Assembly: GCF_006120725.1 (NCBI RefSeq)
Contig: NZ_SWMU01000001.1
Span: 62,001 to 126,000, forward strand
DNA from: Mesohalobacter halotolerans
Lineage (GTDB): Bacteria > Bacteroidota > Bacteroidia > Flavobacteriales > Flavobacteriaceae
DNA length: 64,000 bases
Direction: 5' to 3'
Positions within the stretch are counted from its first letter, which is position 1. Each line of letters starts with the position of its first letter. The notes beneath the pieces are model-generated. The model worked only from the letters and a program-made list of their open reading frames with translations, was not told the DNA's origin and searched no databases. Both the position numbers and the translations under genes were made by a program. Of this stretch, positions 37,611-47,668 are shown in pieces.

Positions 37611-38156
37611 TTACTCCAATCCAATAGATTTTACAAGTAACTTAAAATCCTCCTCTTTTTTATTAGCGATCAAAAATCGCACTTCTTCAATTTTTGAGAA
37701 GTTGAAATTTGGTAAGTCTAAAGCTCTACCTCGAAATTGAGGTGAAAATCCACTTAATTTCAACTTTATAGTTTGCCATTCGCCATTGGTTTTGAATTCC
37801 TGAACATAAGATTGCGGTTGACTTTGATCTCCCTTCAGTCGAAATTGGTAGTTTTTACCATCACCTTTAAGATACAGTATTACATGTTGATATTCTGAAT
37901 TGATTTGTATATTGGTAAGCAGTCTCATAGAAGCAAACCCACCGTTATTCTCTAAAGAGACATGTCCTGAAAATTGTCCATATCCTTTTTCAGTTAAGGT
38001 GAGTTTACTCTCCGATAAACCACCCATGACACCATCGTTGACGATCTGCCATTCCTCAGTTGAATTGGCTTGTGGAAATGAAAAAATAGTCTGTTGTGCA
38101 TTAACGCTCATACCTAAACATATTAAAATCAAAGTTAATCTTAGAGAGATCCTCAT
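37611..38156 (-). CDS. CIA30 (complex I intermediate-associated protein 30)-family protein, exported
   Basis: A signal peptide (about residues 1-20, ending SVNAQ) precedes a galactose-binding-like beta sandwich typical of CIA30/NDUFAF1-type proteins: NDGVMGGLSES, FSGHVSLENNGGFASMR and GDGKNYQFRLK are family segments. In bacteria the role is unknown. The start is placed at 38156, one base after the stop of the upstream peptidase gene (TAA-T-ATG), so the two genes are coupled. A longer reading from 38219 overlaps the peptidase and lacks a signal peptide at its start. Confidence 0.82.
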   Translation of the reverse strand: MRISLRLTLILICLGMSVNAQQTIFSFPQANSTEEWQIVNDGVMGGLSESKLTLTEKGYGQFSGHVSLENNGGFASMRLLTNIQINSEYQHVILYLKGDGKNYQFRLKGDQSQPQSYVQEFKTNGEWQTIKLKLSGFSPQFRGRALDLPNFNFSKIEEVRFLIANKKEEDFKLLVKSIGLE

Positions 38157-38157
38157 A

Positions 38158-40305
38158 TTATTTTGAATTGGGTAAAGTTTTAAATCCCATATTATAAAGC
38201 GTAAACGCAAAAATATCAACTTGTTCTTGTATAATCATAGAGGTTGGTTTACCTGCACCGTGACCCGCATCAGTTTCAATACGAATCAAAACTGGGTTAT
38301 CCCCTGCTTGCTTGGCTTGCAACTCCGCTGCAAACTTAAAGCTATGGGCTGGCACAACTCTGTCATCGTGGTCGCCTGTTGTGATTAAGGTTGCCGGATA
38401 TTCAGTACCTTCTTCCACGTTATGAACTGGCGAATATCCATAAAGGTATTCAAACATCTCTTTACTATCTTCTGAAGTTCCATAATCGTAAGCCCAACCT
38501 GCACCTGATGTAAAGGTATGATAGCGCAACATATCTAAAACACCAACAGCGGGCAAAGCGACTTTCATCAAATCAGGACGTTGGGTCATAGTTGCTCCAA
38601 CTAATAGACCGCCGTTAGAACCACCACGAATCGCTAGATAGTCTGAAGAAGTGTAGTTTTTACTAATCAAAAATTCTCCTGCAGCAATGAAATCGTCAAA
38701 CACGTTTTGTTTTTTCATTTTGGTCCCAGCTTTATGCCAAGCTTTTCCGTATTCGCCACCTCCACGGAGATTGGCAACTGCATAAACGCCGCCTTGTTCT
38801 AACCAAATGGTATTGGCTGTACTGAAACTGGGAGTCAATGAAATATTGAAACCCCCATAACCATATAAAATTGTTGGATTTTGTCCGTTAAGCTCTAAAC
38901 CTTTTTTATGGGTAATAATCATTGGGATTTTTGTTCCATCTTTAGAAGTATAAAAAACTTGCTTGCTTTCATAGTTTTCTGTATTAAAGTCGATCGCAGA
39001 TTTTCTATATAATTCAGATTTACCATTTTCAATATCATATTTATAAATTGACCCTGGCGTGACGTAATTTGTAAAACGGTAATATAATTCTGTTTCGTCT
39101 TCTTTTGCCCCAAAACCACTTATTGTCCCAATGCCCGGCAGCTCGACTTCCCGAACGAGTTTTCCTGTTTTATCATATTGTTTTACCTGAGAAATGGCAT
39201 CGACCATATATTCGGCAAAAATATATCCACCACCAGTTGATGGGCTGAGTACATTTTCGGTTTCCGGAATTACATCTGTCCAGTTTTCTGGAGAAAGTTC
39301 AGGAAAAGTTGCACTGACTATTCGGCCATTTGGTGCTTGATGATTAGTGTACATAATAATTCTTTCGCCGTCATTATCTAAGATACTCACATCACTTTGG
39401 TAATTATTCATAACCGGAATAAGCTTGGGGTTTTCGCTAGTTAAATCTTTTACAAACAGCTGATTGCCAGAAGTCGATTTAGAAGCCGAGACAATTAAAA
39501 AACGATTATCTTCAGTTACACTTCCTCCAACATAACGGTGTTTTTCTTCTAATGTTCCTCCAAATATCACCTCATCATTCTTTTGAGATGTGCCGAGTTT
39601 ATGATAATATAATTTATGCTGGTCTGTTTTGGCAGAGAGTTCACTGCCTTCAGGTTTGTCATAACTGGAATAGTAAAACCCATCGTTAGCTTTCCATGAA
39701 ATTCCACTAAACTTAACATCTTTAATGGTATCTTCCATTACAGCTTTGGTTTCTGCATTCATGACAATAATCTTACGCCAGTCACTTCCACCTTCAGATA
39801 TTGAATGTGCAGAAATTGACCCGTCTTCTGAAAAACTTAAGCCTGCCAATGATGTTGTGCCATCATCACTAAATGTATTTGGGTTTAAAAACACTTCGGC
39901 ATCAGCTTCTGTCTGGTCTTTTTTGTAGCGATAAATTACCGATTGGTTTTGCAGTCCATCGTTTTTAGAAAAATACACATAATCGCCTTCAAAAAAAGGT
40001 GCGCCAACTTTTTCATAATTCCATATTTCAGTCAGGCGTTTGTTTAACTTATCTCTATAAGGAATGTCTTTAAGAAAAGACTGCGTGACTTTATTTTGTG
40101 CTTTGACCCAAGCTTCGGTTTCTTCACTACGGTCGTCTTCCAACCAACGATAAGGATCTTTCACTTCGGTACCGAAATAAGTATCTACAGTATCAACTGT
40201 TTTGGTTTCAGGGTATGTAATTGCTGGTGTTGGAGTAGATTTTAAGTTGTCTTGGCAAGCACTCATGGTAATGCAAATTATCAAAAGGGTTAAAAGCGGT
40301 TTCAT
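38158..40305 (-). CDS. prolyl oligopeptidase family serine peptidase (S9A), lipoprotein
   Basis: An S9A peptidase that cuts after proline in short peptides. The signal [17 protein letters not shown] marks a lipoprotein (Cys17). A beta-propeller fills about residues 75-440, and the alpha/beta-hydrolase domain follows. The catalytic triad is visible: Ser in [10 protein letters not shown] (about residue 562), Asp in GDHDDRVVP (about 644) and His in DAGHGAGKP (about 680). At 715 residues it is full length. It likely faces the periplasm or cell surface. It leads a two-gene unit with the CIA30 protein. Confidence 0.94.
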   Translation of the reverse strand: MKPLLTLLIICITMSACQDNLKSTPTPAITYPETKTVDTVDTYFGTEVKDPYRWLEDDRSEETEAWVKAQNKVTQSFLKDIPYRDKLNKRLTEIWNYEKVGAPFFEGDYVYFSKNDGLQNQSVIYRYKKDQTEADAEVFLNPNTFSDDGTTSLAGLSFSEDGSISAHSISEGGSDWRKIIVMNAETKAVMEDTIKDVKFSGISWKANDGFYYSSYDKPEGSELSAKTDQHKLYYHKLGTSQKNDEVIFGGTLEEKHRYVGGSVTEDNRFLIVSASKSTSGNQLFVKDLTSENPKLIPVMNNYQSDVSILDNDGERIIMYTNHQAPNGRIVSATFPELSPENWTDVIPETENVLSPSTGGGYIFAEYMVDAISQVKQYDKTGKLVREVELPGIGTISGFGAKEDETELYYRFTNYVTPGSIYKYDIENGKSELYRKSAIDFNTENYESKQVFYTSKDGTKIPMIITHKKGLELNGQNPTILYGYGGFNISLTPSFSTANTIWLEQGGVYAVANLRGGGEYGKAWHKAGTKMKKQNVFDDFIAAGEFLISKNYTSSDYLAIRGGSNGGLLVGATMTQRPDLMKVALPAVGVLDMLRYHTFTSGAGWAYDYGTSEDSKEMFEYLYGYSPVHNVEEGTEYPATLITTGDHDDRVVPAHSFKFAAELQAKQAGDNPVLIRIETDAGHGAGKPTSMIIQEQVDIFAFTLYNMGFKTLPNSK

Positions 40306-40451
40306 ATTGTTATATTTTTGTTTTAAAAATACTAAAATAAAATCGATATGATTACTAAAAACGTGAGTTCGACTAATAACGTATAATGTTTTTTAACTCA
40401 AAAGATGAAAAATAACAATTATATTTTCATCATAAAGCCTAATTTCGATAC

Positions 40452-40514
40452 TCCCGAGATATTCGGGATTCTTCGTTTTACTCCAAAAAATCACCTGCCT
40501 GCCGGCGAGGCAGA
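40452..40514. repeat. two short G+C-rich palindromes in a 319-bp gap
   Basis: The gap 40306-40624 has no gene. It holds TCCCGAGATATTCGGGA (40452-40468), a hairpin of the same type as in the tRNA-Asn units, and CCTGCCTGCCGGCGAGGCAGA (40494-40514), a copy of the 20-nt element also found at 22604 and 49732. AAAGCCT (40434-40440) and AGGCTTT (40525-40531) bracket both. The nrdA terminator lies at the right end. Confidence 0.6.
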
Positions 40515-40572
40515 CTCAATTTGAAGGCTTTACAAAACTGAATTATTTAAATCTTACTCAGGTTTAAAGTAA

Positions 40573-40600
40573 AAAACCGACCTGTTGAAAGATCGGTTTT
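40573..40600 (-). terminator. terminator of nrdB-nrdA
   Basis: AAAACCGA (40573-40580) pairs with TCGGTTTT (40593-40600) around a 12-nt loop; on the minus strand the stem is followed by a T run. It lies 25 bp past the nrdA stop. Confidence 0.8.
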
Positions 40601-40624
40601 TATGTTCAGAATACTTATGATAAA

Positions 40625-43093
40625 TTATGAGCCACACATCAAACAGTCATCGCCTTCAGATTCTTTGGATTGTTTGATTAATTGCTTTAACTCTTCGGGT
40701 GATAGTGATGAATTATCAGGAGCGACGACATTTTTGTTTTTAGCCTCGTGCTGCTTTAGTTTTTCAGCATTAGCTTCGGCAACTTTTTCTGTGCTTTGTT
40801 CTGCTGGTAATTCCTGAGTTTTCTTTTCCTTTTTAAGGGTAAACTTAATCGCATCAACAGCAGATTTTGTTCTCAGGTAATACATACCAGTTTTTAAGCC
40901 ACTTTTCCATGCGTAAAAGTGCATAGAAGTCAATTTAGCTAAAGTTGCACCTTCCATAAAGAGGTTGAGTGACTGCGACTGATCGATGAAATAGCCACGC
41001 TGACGACTCATATCGATAATATCTTTCATAGAAAGTTCCCAAACGGTTTTATAAAGTTCTTTGATATCTTCTGGAATAATGTCGATATTTTGAACTGAAC
41101 CGTTGGCACGCATAATGGCGTCTTTAACTTCGTCGGTCCATAAGTCACGATCAACTAGGTCTTTGAGCAAGTGTTTATTGACGACAATGAACTCTCCTGA
41201 AAGTACTCTTCTAGTATAAATATTTGAAGTATATGGTTCGAAGGCTTCATTGTTGCCAAGGATTTGAGATGTCGATGCTGTAGGCATTGGCGCTAGGAGT
41301 AAGGAATTTCTTACACCGTTTTCTTTAACTTTATCTCTTAGGGCTTCCCAATTCCATCGTCCACTAAGGTCTTTGTCTTTTAATCCCCATAAATTATACT
41401 GGAATTCGCCTTGACTAATTGGTGAGCCTTCATAACTTGAATAGGTTCCTTCAACTTTTGCTAATTCCATAGAAGCTTCCACAGAAGCATAGTATAAGGT
41501 TTCAAAAATTTCTTGATTTAGTTTTTTGGCTTTATCACTTGTAAATGGCAGTCTTAACATTATAAAAGCATCTGCCAATCCTTGAATTCCTAAACCAACA
41601 GGTCGATGACGCATGTTAGAGTTTTCGGCTTCTTTAACAGGATAGTAGTTTCTGTCAATAACTTTATTTAAGTTTTTGATGACACGCTTAGTGATTTTGT
41701 ATAATTCTTTATGGTCAAAATCACCATCTTTTACAAACATTGGTAAAGCGATTGAGGCTAAATTACAAACTGCAACTTCATCTGGACTAGTATATTCTAA
41801 AATTTCAGTACACAGGTTTGAAGATCGGATTGTTCCCAGATTTTTTTGATTTGATTTTCTATTGGCTGCATCTTTATACAGCATATATGGTGTTCCCGTT
41901 TCTATTTGAGATTCTAAAATCTTTTCCCACAGCTCTCTGGCTTTTATGGTCTTTCGGCCTCGACCTTCTTTTTCATATTTTTCATAAAGGGCTTCAAATT
42001 CTTCGCTATGGCTATCAAAGAGGTCTGGACATTCGTTAGGGCACATCAGCGTCCATTCACCATTTTCCTCAACGCGTTTCATAAACAAGTCTGGCACCCA
42101 CATGGCATAAAACAAATCTCTAGCTCGCATTTCCTCTGCACCGTGATTTTTTTTGAGGTCAAGGAAATTCATAATGTCTGCGTGCCAAGGTTCGATATAA
42201 ATGGCAAAAGATCCTTTACGTTTTCCACCACCTTGGTCAACATATCTTGCCGTATCATTAAATACACGAAGCATAGGAACGATACCATTAGAAGTACCAT
42301 TGGTTCCAGCAATATATGAACCTGTGGCTCTAATATTGTGAATAGATAACCCAATACCACCGGCAGATTGGGAAATTTTGGCTGTTTGTTTAAGGGTGTC
42401 ATAAATCCCATCGATACTGTCTTCTTTGGTGGTTAACAAGAAGCAAGATGACATTTGTGGTTTGGGTGTTCCGGAGTTAAATAAAGTTGGTGTCGCATGT
42501 GTAAAATACTTTTTGGACATCAACTCATAGGTTTCGAGTGCCGCATCAATATCATCAATGTGAATTCCTATAGATACACGCATCAACATGTGTTGTGGGC
42601 GCTCTGCTATTTTACCATCAAGCTTTAAGAGGTAGGAACGTTCTAAGGTTTTGAACCCAAAATAGTCGTAGTTGAAGTCACGACTGTAAATAATATGAGA
42701 ATCTAAAGTGTCCTTGTGCTCTTCAATTACTTTGTAAACTTCATCTGAAAGTAATGGTGCTTTTTTACCTGTATGTGGATTGACATATTCGTACAGATCT
42801 GTCATGACCTCGCTAAAGGTCTTTTTTGTATTTTTATGTAAATTAGAAACAGACACTCTTGCGGCAAGCTGAGCATAATCAGGATGAGTCGTTGTCATCG
42901 TTGCAGCTACTTCTGCGGCGAGGTTGTCCAATTCGCTAGTGGTTACACCATCGTATAAACCTTCAATGACACGCATGGCGACTTTGGTCGGTTCAACTAA
43001 TGGGCTTAAGCCGTAGCATAGTTTTTTAATTCGGGCAGTAATCTTATCGAACATTACCGGCTCCTTTTGTCCGTTTCGTTTTATGACATACAT
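40625..43093 (-). CDS. nrdA: ribonucleoside-diphosphate reductase, alpha subunit (class Ia)
   Basis: NrdA holds the active and allosteric sites that reduce ribonucleotides to deoxyribonucleotides. An N-terminal ATP-cone (about residues 1-95) is followed by the barrel domain with [17 protein letters not shown], the active-site loop containing CNLASIALP and the [15 protein letters not shown] segment near residue 600. The C-terminal tail ends in Cys817 and Cys820 (CLMCGS), the redox relay to thioredoxin. A charged Lys/Glu/Ala-rich linker (about 755-800) precedes this tail. At 822 residues it is full length. It is preceded by nrdB, with an 84-bp gap that contains a perfect hairpin. Confidence 0.97.
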   Translation of the reverse strand: MYVIKRNGQKEPVMFDKITARIKKLCYGLSPLVEPTKVAMRVIEGLYDGVTTSELDNLAAEVAATMTTTHPDYAQLAARVSVSNLHKNTKKTFSEVMTDLYEYVNPHTGKKAPLLSDEVYKVIEEHKDTLDSHIIYSRDFNYDYFGFKTLERSYLLKLDGKIAERPQHMLMRVSIGIHIDDIDAALETYELMSKKYFTHATPTLFNSGTPKPQMSSCFLLTTKEDSIDGIYDTLKQTAKISQSAGGIGLSIHNIRATGSYIAGTNGTSNGIVPMLRVFNDTARYVDQGGGKRKGSFAIYIEPWHADIMNFLDLKKNHGAEEMRARDLFYAMWVPDLFMKRVEENGEWTLMCPNECPDLFDSHSEEFEALYEKYEKEGRGRKTIKARELWEKILESQIETGTPYMLYKDAANRKSNQKNLGTIRSSNLCTEILEYTSPDEVAVCNLASIALPMFVKDGDFDHKELYKITKRVIKNLNKVIDRNYYPVKEAENSNMRHRPVGLGIQGLADAFIMLRLPFTSDKAKKLNQEIFETLYYASVEASMELAKVEGTYSSYEGSPISQGEFQYNLWGLKDKDLSGRWNWEALRDKVKENGVRNSLLLAPMPTASTSQILGNNEAFEPYTSNIYTRRVLSGEFIVVNKHLLKDLVDRDLWTDEVKDAIMRANGSVQNIDIIPEDIKELYKTVWELSMKDIIDMSRQRGYFIDQSQSLNLFMEGATLAKLTSMHFYAWKSGLKTGMYYLRTKSAVDAIKFTLKKEKKTQELPAEQSTEKVAEANAEKLKQHEAKNKNVVAPDNSSLSPEELKQLIKQSKESEGDDCLMCGS

Positions 43094-43110
43094 GGTAAAA
43101 TAGTTTTAGG

Positions 43111-43133
43111 TTAAATCTGATATTCAGATTTAA
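43111..43133 (-). promoter_or_regulatory. 10-bp hairpin in the nrdB-nrdA intergenic leader
   Basis: TTAAATCTGA (43111-43120) and TCAGATTTAA (43124-43133) form a perfect 10-bp inverted repeat with a 3-nt loop, 18 bp before the nrdA start. No T run follows on the minus strand, so it is more likely an mRNA-processing or stabilising hairpin, or a protein site, than a terminator. Confidence 0.5.
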
Positions 43134-43177
43134 GTAATTAATAAATAGTTAGTTATAAGTAATCGTTTTAACGAGTT

Positions 43178-44158
43178 TTAAAAATCTTCGTCAAAACTTA
43201 TTTTGTTGTCTTTCTCTTTATCTTTAGACATCACGCCAGCTTTTTGGTATTCGCCAACGCGTTTTTCAAAGAAATTGGTTTTACCTTGAAGGTTGATCAT
43301 ATCCATAAAATCAAATGGATTGGTGGCATTATATTCTTTTTCGCACTCAAGTTCAACAAGTAAGCGGTCTGTTACGAACTCCAAATATTGTGTCATGAGT
43401 TTGGCATTCATACCGATTAAGCTCACCGGTAGCGATTCTGTAATGAACTCACGCTCAATATCTAATGCATCGACCAAAATTTCTCTAATGCGTTCTTTAG
43501 ATACTTTGTTGACAATATGCTCATTGTGTAAATGCACAGCAAAATCACAGTGTACGCCTTCGTCTCTAGAGATCAATTCGTTTGAAAAGGTTAAACCGGG
43601 CATTAAACCGCGTTTTTTCAACCAAAAAATCGAGCAAAATGCGCCTGAAAAGAAAATCCCTTCTACAGCAGCAAAGGCAATCAAACGTTCAGCAAAACTT
43701 GGACTTTCTATCCATTTTAATGCCCAATCTGCTTTTTTCTTAATGGCGGGAAAGTTTTCAATAGCTTTAAATAGTTTATCCTTTTCTGCTTCATCTTTGA
43801 CGTACGTATCTATCAGTAAAGAGTAGGTTTCTGAATGGATGTTTTCCATCATAATCTGGAAACCGTAGAAAAATTTAGCTTCTGTATATTGGACTTCATT
43901 GACAAAATTTTCGGCTAGGTTTTCATTTACTATTCCGTCAGATGCCGCAAAAAAAGCTAAAATATGTTTGATAAAATATTGTTCATCGGCATTGAGTTTA
44001 TTTTGCCAGTCTGAAATATCTTGGTGCAAATCGATTTCCTCTGCCGTCCAAAAACTAGCTTCACATTTTTTATACCATTCCCAAATATCGTGGTGTTTGA
44101 TAGGAAATACTACAAATCGGTCTTTGTTCTCTTGCAAAATCGGTTCTACTTGCGCCAT
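43178..44158 (-). CDS. nrdB: ribonucleoside-diphosphate reductase, beta subunit (class Ia)
   Basis: NrdB carries the di-iron site and tyrosyl radical used by NrdA. The ferritin-like helices include [10 protein letters not shown] (ligand Glu), [10 protein letters not shown] (ligands Glu and His in the ExxH arrangement) and [29 protein letters not shown] supplies the second ExxH pair. At 326 residues it is normal. It is the first gene of the nrdB-nrdA operon. A 239-bp gap upstream, down to 44397, is A+T-rich; I see no clear NrdR-type box there, only a weak CAAATATC near 44200. Confidence 0.96.
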   Translation of the reverse strand: MAQVEPILQENKDRFVVFPIKHHDIWEWYKKCEASFWTAEEIDLHQDISDWQNKLNADEQYFIKHILAFFAASDGIVNENLAENFVNEVQYTEAKFFYGFQIMMENIHSETYSLLIDTYVKDEAEKDKLFKAIENFPAIKKKADWALKWIESPSFAERLIAFAAVEGIFFSGAFCSIFWLKKRGLMPGLTFSNELISRDEGVHCDFAVHLHNEHIVNKVSKERIREILVDALDIEREFITESLPVSLIGMNAKLMTQYLEFVTDRLLVELECEKEYNATNPFDFMDMINLQGKTNFFEKRVGEYQKAGVMSKDKEKDNKISFDEDF

Positions 44159-44397
44159 GATTAATGTGTTTTAAATGTTAAATTTGATTATTTCAGCACC
44201 AACAAATATCTAAAATAAATCCAGTTTTATCTTTACAGCAATGTTTAGGTTTTCAACAAGTTTTCAACATTTATCTAAGTTAACTGATTGTTAAGTAGTT
44301 ATTTAACGTATTGTTTGTCAATTACTTAAATTTTTTCGTATTAAATTTCGCCCATTTTTAAAGGGCTTGAAGAGTGGTAAGTATTTTGAAAAATAAA

Positions 44398-46410
44398 TTA
44401 TGAAATTTGTTTTTTTAACACTTCTATACTTTCTTTTAGATTTGTTAAAGGAATAGAGCAAGTTTTATTCTGGCAAATAAATATTTGATCTCTTTTTGGA
44501 TTAATTTTATGTTCAAGTAGAGGAATATTTTCTGATATTCCTCCGCAAAAATTGCATATTGGCCAATAATGCTTTTGGAGTTTTTGGGTATTACTTAGCG
44601 CATTTGGTCCTGTTATTGCGACATCAATTTGACCTTTTAAAACAGCGATATTTAACTTGTGCCAGTTAGCAAAATACAAACTGTATTTTTTATAAAGCGG
44701 CCTAACTTTTTGCAACATGTTTTTAGTTCTAACAATATGGTTTTCAATAGAAAATAGGTGGCCAAGTCGCCATAGGTTTTCTGCCATAACAGCATTTGAA
44801 GACGGAATGACATTATCACTAAATTCAATTTTTCTAGCAATGAGTTTTGTGGACTTTTCTGTATAATAAAATAGGTCTTGTTGTTCGTTATAAAAGTTGT
44901 CTAAAGTATACTGCATTAAATGTTCTGCAATTTCTAAATATTTCACTTGAAAAGTATTTTCATAAGTTAGAATCATGGCTTCTATAACAAATGCATAATC
45001 ATCTAAAAAACCGTCTAAATCAGGCTTATCCATTATTCGCCTAACAGAATAATCCTCATTAATGCTGTTATTGATAAGACTATCTACTAACTCTAAAGCT
45101 ATATTTTTATACTCTTTATTTAAAAATGCTTGATAAGCTTTTATTAAACCTTTTACCAACATAGCGTTATGGGCAGTTATAAGTTTATTATCTATTCCTG
45201 GTTTCTGACGTTTATCTCTAGTAGTTTTTAGTTTATTTTTAATTCTAGATAAGTAATTTTGCGTTTCCTCTAAGCTTATTTGAAATTTATCTGCTAAGGG
45301 TTCTAATGCTAAATTTTGGGACAATATATTTCTTCCATTTTCCCAGTTTCCATTAGACCTTAAGCCAAAAAAAGCAGTGGTTAGTTCAAACTCCTCTGCA
45401 CTTAAAATTGCTTTTAATTCCTTTGATGTCCAAGTGTAAAACAAACCTTCTTCACCTTCGGAGTCTGCATCGAGCGCTGAGTAATATCCTAAGTTTTTGT
45501 GCTTCAGCTCTGTGTTTAAAAAATTAATGGTTTCTTCTATACATTTTTTGTAGGCGTTGTTTTGTGTGATTTTATAAACATCAGCATATAGGCTTAGCAA
45601 TTGAGCATTGTCGTAAAGCATTTTTTCAAAATGTGGTGCAAACCAATACCCATCTACACTATAACGTGAAAACCCGCCACCAACCCAATCGTAAATACCA
45701 CCATGCAACATTTTATCTAGTGTGATCTCAACGGCTTGTAGCGCTTTTTCATCTTTGTACAATGCATAATATTCTAACAAACTTTCCCAAACCACAGGCA
45801 TAGGGAATTTAGGAGCTTTGTCTATACCTCCATTGTCAAAATCAATATGTTTATACCAAGATTTGTAGGACGCTATGAGTTCACTTTCAGAAAAGTTAGA
45901 ATTTTGATTTTCTGACTCAAAAATATCAACACTATTAATCCCGTCCGTTAATCGTTTTGCAGTGTTTATTAATGTTTCAGGTTGTTCTTTATAGGCTTGT
46001 GCAATGTTTTCTAAGATTTTGATCCAATTGTCTTTGGGAAAATAGGTCCCGGCGTAAAAAGGTTTGCCGTCAGGTAAGGCAAAAGCATTGAGTGGCCATC
46101 CGCCACGACCGGTTAAGATTTGAGCCGCATCCATGTAGATTTGATCGATATCGGGACGTTCCTCACGGTCTATTTTGATGTTGATAAAATGTTTGTTCAT
46201 CAAACCTGCTACTTCTTTGTCTTCAAAACATTCGTGTGCCATGACGTGACACCAATGGCAAGCGGAGTATCCAATACTAATGAGCAAACACTTGTTTTCT
46301 GCTTTGGCTTTTTCCAAAACTTCATCACTCCATTCTTGCCAGTGCACAGGATTATCTTTGTGCTGAAGTAAATACGGGCTAGCTGATTGTGATAGGTTGT
46401 TTTTGAGCAT
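44398..46410 (-). CDS. thioredoxin domain-containing protein, DUF255/YyaL (SPATA20-like) family
   Basis: An N-terminal thioredoxin-like domain (about residues 1-165) has the pair Cys51 and Cys54 in [12 protein letters not shown], the hallmark of DUF255. The remaining 500 residues form an alpha/alpha toroid like that of N-acyl-glucosamine 2-epimerases and cellulases ([58 protein letters not shown]). The function in bacteria is unproven; a protein-repair or redox role is suggested for the family. At 670 residues it is full length. A -7 box TAATTTTG is at 46430-46437 on the minus strand. Confidence 0.9.
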   Translation of the reverse strand: MLKNNLSQSASPYLLQHKDNPVHWQEWSDEVLEKAKAENKCLLISIGYSACHWCHVMAHECFEDKEVAGLMNKHFINIKIDREERPDIDQIYMDAAQILTGRGGWPLNAFALPDGKPFYAGTYFPKDNWIKILENIAQAYKEQPETLINTAKRLTDGINSVDIFESENQNSNFSESELIASYKSWYKHIDFDNGGIDKAPKFPMPVVWESLLEYYALYKDEKALQAVEITLDKMLHGGIYDWVGGGFSRYSVDGYWFAPHFEKMLYDNAQLLSLYADVYKITQNNAYKKCIEETINFLNTELKHKNLGYYSALDADSEGEEGLFYTWTSKELKAILSAEEFELTTAFFGLRSNGNWENGRNILSQNLALEPLADKFQISLEETQNYLSRIKNKLKTTRDKRQKPGIDNKLITAHNAMLVKGLIKAYQAFLNKEYKNIALELVDSLINNSINEDYSVRRIMDKPDLDGFLDDYAFVIEAMILTYENTFQVKYLEIAEHLMQYTLDNFYNEQQDLFYYTEKSTKLIARKIEFSDNVIPSSNAVMAENLWRLGHLFSIENHIVRTKNMLQKVRPLYKKYSLYFANWHKLNIAVLKGQIDVAITGPNALSNTQKLQKHYWPICNFCGGISENIPLLEHKINPKRDQIFICQNKTCSIPLTNLKESIEVLKKQIS

Positions 46411-46523
46411 TGCGCAATTTTTTTACCTACAAAATTAATGAAAGCTTTATGAATTCGAATCGATATTAAGATACTGTTGATGCTATTGTTCTTAATATTT
46501 ATTTTATTCAAAATTGTATTATT

Positions 46524-46666
46524 TCACGCAAAGCCGCGAAGGCACAAAGTGTTTCTTGTGGATAGTTTCACGCAGAGCACACAAAGATTTTCACGCAAAG
46601 AAAACATAAAGCCTTAATGCCTCTTAATGTCTTAATGATTTATAACCTTCACGCAGCGGTGCAAAG
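46524..46666. repeat. cluster of dispersed CACGCAAAG-type repeat words
   Basis: In the 46411-47075 gap, related words occur at 46524-46549 (TCACGCAAAGCCGCGAAGGC...), 46568-46605 (two adjoining copies) and 46649-46666. They belong to the same family as words at 49723-49768, 50274-50302 and 51636-51662. No coding potential is seen in this stretch. Confidence 0.55.
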
Positions 46667-46707
46667 ATGTTTTCTCTCTCGTAGATACTTGACTGAATTT
46701 TGTCTCT

Positions 46708-46813
46708 ATGGTTTTTGTCGATTCTATGGTTTCTGTTGATGCTATTGTAAATATTGATTCTGTTGTTACAATAGATAAGATACTATTGATACTATTGTTT
46801 CTATTGTCAATAT
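46708..46813. repeat. degenerate 18-bp minisatellite
   Basis: Four imperfect 18-bp periods run from about 46714 to 46785 (wording such as GTTTCTGTTGATGCTATT) and continue as CTATTGATACTATTG. A related stretch TAAGATACTGTTGATGCTATTG lies at 46468-46489, so 22-23-bp direct repeats with a few mismatches bracket the repeat words at 46524-46666. A short open frame across it is a product of the repeat. Confidence 0.5.
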
Positions 46814-46887
46814 TAAATTTTCAAATCCTCACATTATTAAATCTTCAAATTAGTATCATGAATAGCCCGCTTTCGAGACTTTCAGCA

Positions 46888-47078
46888 TTAATACCTCAAC
46901 AACTCCTCAATCTTCACCTTCACTTTTTCAGTGCTCGGAATCATTGTTTCTTCTAAAGTTGAATTTAAAGGTATTGCCGGCATATTTTCAGACCCAATCG
47001 TCATAACAGGTGCATCGAGGTGTTGAAAACAGTTTTCCTGAAGTTTGCCACCTAAAGCTCTGGCGGATGTGTTGTCTA
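46888..47078 (-). pseudogene. duplicated 3'-end fragment of the 2-oxoacid dehydrogenase E1 gene
   Basis: Read on the minus strand, this fragment encodes the last about 63 codons of an E1 gene with its own stop at 46888-46890 (ending KIEELLRY). It aligns with the intact gene at 47669-47859 at a constant 781-bp offset. 46946-47042 (97 bp) is identical to 47727-47823, while both flanks differ at many bases and several amino acids (for example Phe to Ser and Asp to Val). It abuts the stop codon of the toxin gene, so the toxin-antitoxin pair lies between two copies of the E1 end. Confidence 0.85.
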
Positions 47079-47366
47079 TAAATGGCTTTCAAAATCCATA
47101 TTTTTTTGAAGAATTCTAACTATAAAAATGTAATCTTCTTCTTCAGTGAAAAAAACAACATGAGACTTATAATTATATTTATACAATCCATATATGATGT
47201 GAAAATATGGTCGCCATAATTCTCTATAAAATTTCAGTTTATTGGAAATGTTATGTAAGCCGACTAGATAAGACTTCGCAATAGTAATCCCAAAGTTATT
47301 TATGCCATATCTATATATATCAGAGATATCAGCATCAGCTTTTGTAGATAACTTATACTGCCTCAT
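47076..47366 (-). CDS. RelE/ParE-family toxin
   Basis: The 96-residue protein starts MRQYKLSTKADADISDIYRYG and has the ParE/RelE fold order: two N-terminal helices (with the ADADISDIY motif of ParE-like toxins), then strands ending VFFTEEEDYIFIVRILQKNMD, where the Arg-Ile-Leu strand and following His are usual. ParE members poison DNA gyrase, RelE members cut mRNA on the ribosome; ParE is favoured here by the N-terminal helices, but this is inference. It follows the antitoxin by 5 bp. Its TAG stop lies exactly at the junction with the E1 fragment. Confidence 0.85.
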   Translation of the reverse strand: MRQYKLSTKADADISDIYRYGINNFGITIAKSYLVGLHNISNKLKFYRELWRPYFHIIYGLYKYNYKSHVVFFTEEEDYIFIVRILQKNMDFESHL

Positions 47367-47371
47367 TTTGA

Positions 47372-47611
47372 TTAACCAATATGGTTAATTTCATCCATAA
47401 TGTCTAGGATAGAATGATTGCTAACACCACTTTGTAAACCTTCATGTATAGCTTTTTCCAGCTGTTTTTGCTTAAGGTAATTTTTTTGATCGTTTCGAAT
47501 TAAATCTCTAATATACTCACTTTCGTTTGTGTATAATCCCTTTTGGAGTTGGTGTTTTATCCAATCTTCTTGCTGAGTTGTAAATGTTATGGATTTTCTA
47601 ATTGTTGCCAT
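47372..47611 (-). CDS. ParD-like ribbon-helix-helix antitoxin
   Basis: The 79-residue protein has an N-terminal ribbon-helix-helix segment (RKSITFTTQQEDWIKHQLQKG, then YTNESEYIRDLIR) as in ParD/CopG antitoxins, and a charged C-terminal helix that should wrap the toxin. It precedes the toxin gene by 5 bp, as usual for autoregulated pairs. TTGCATC (47611-47617) and GATGCAA (47655-47661) in the leader form an inverted repeat that could be its operator. Confidence 0.85.
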   Translation of the reverse strand: MATIRKSITFTTQQEDWIKHQLQKGLYTNESEYIRDLIRNDQKNYLKQKQLEKAIHEGLQSGVSNHSILDIMDEINHIG

Positions 47612-47668
47612 TGCATCATTATTATGATTATTGGTGCAATATAATTAATTTTTAGATGCAATTAAAAC

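Noticed and set aside
44159-44397. NrdR boxes upstream of nrdB
   Set aside because: No pair of A-rich 16-bp boxes of the NrdR type was found by eye; the gap looks plain A+T-rich.
46708-46956. An 82-residue open frame in the gap after the DUF255 gene
   Set aside because: It is built from the 18-bp minisatellite and hydrophobic read-through of A+T-rich DNA and runs antisense into the E1 fragment; no family features.
47076-47611. The toxin-antitoxin pair as part of a larger integrative element
   Set aside because: No integrase, transposase or att-like short repeats are nearby; the only boundary evidence is the duplicated E1 3' end.
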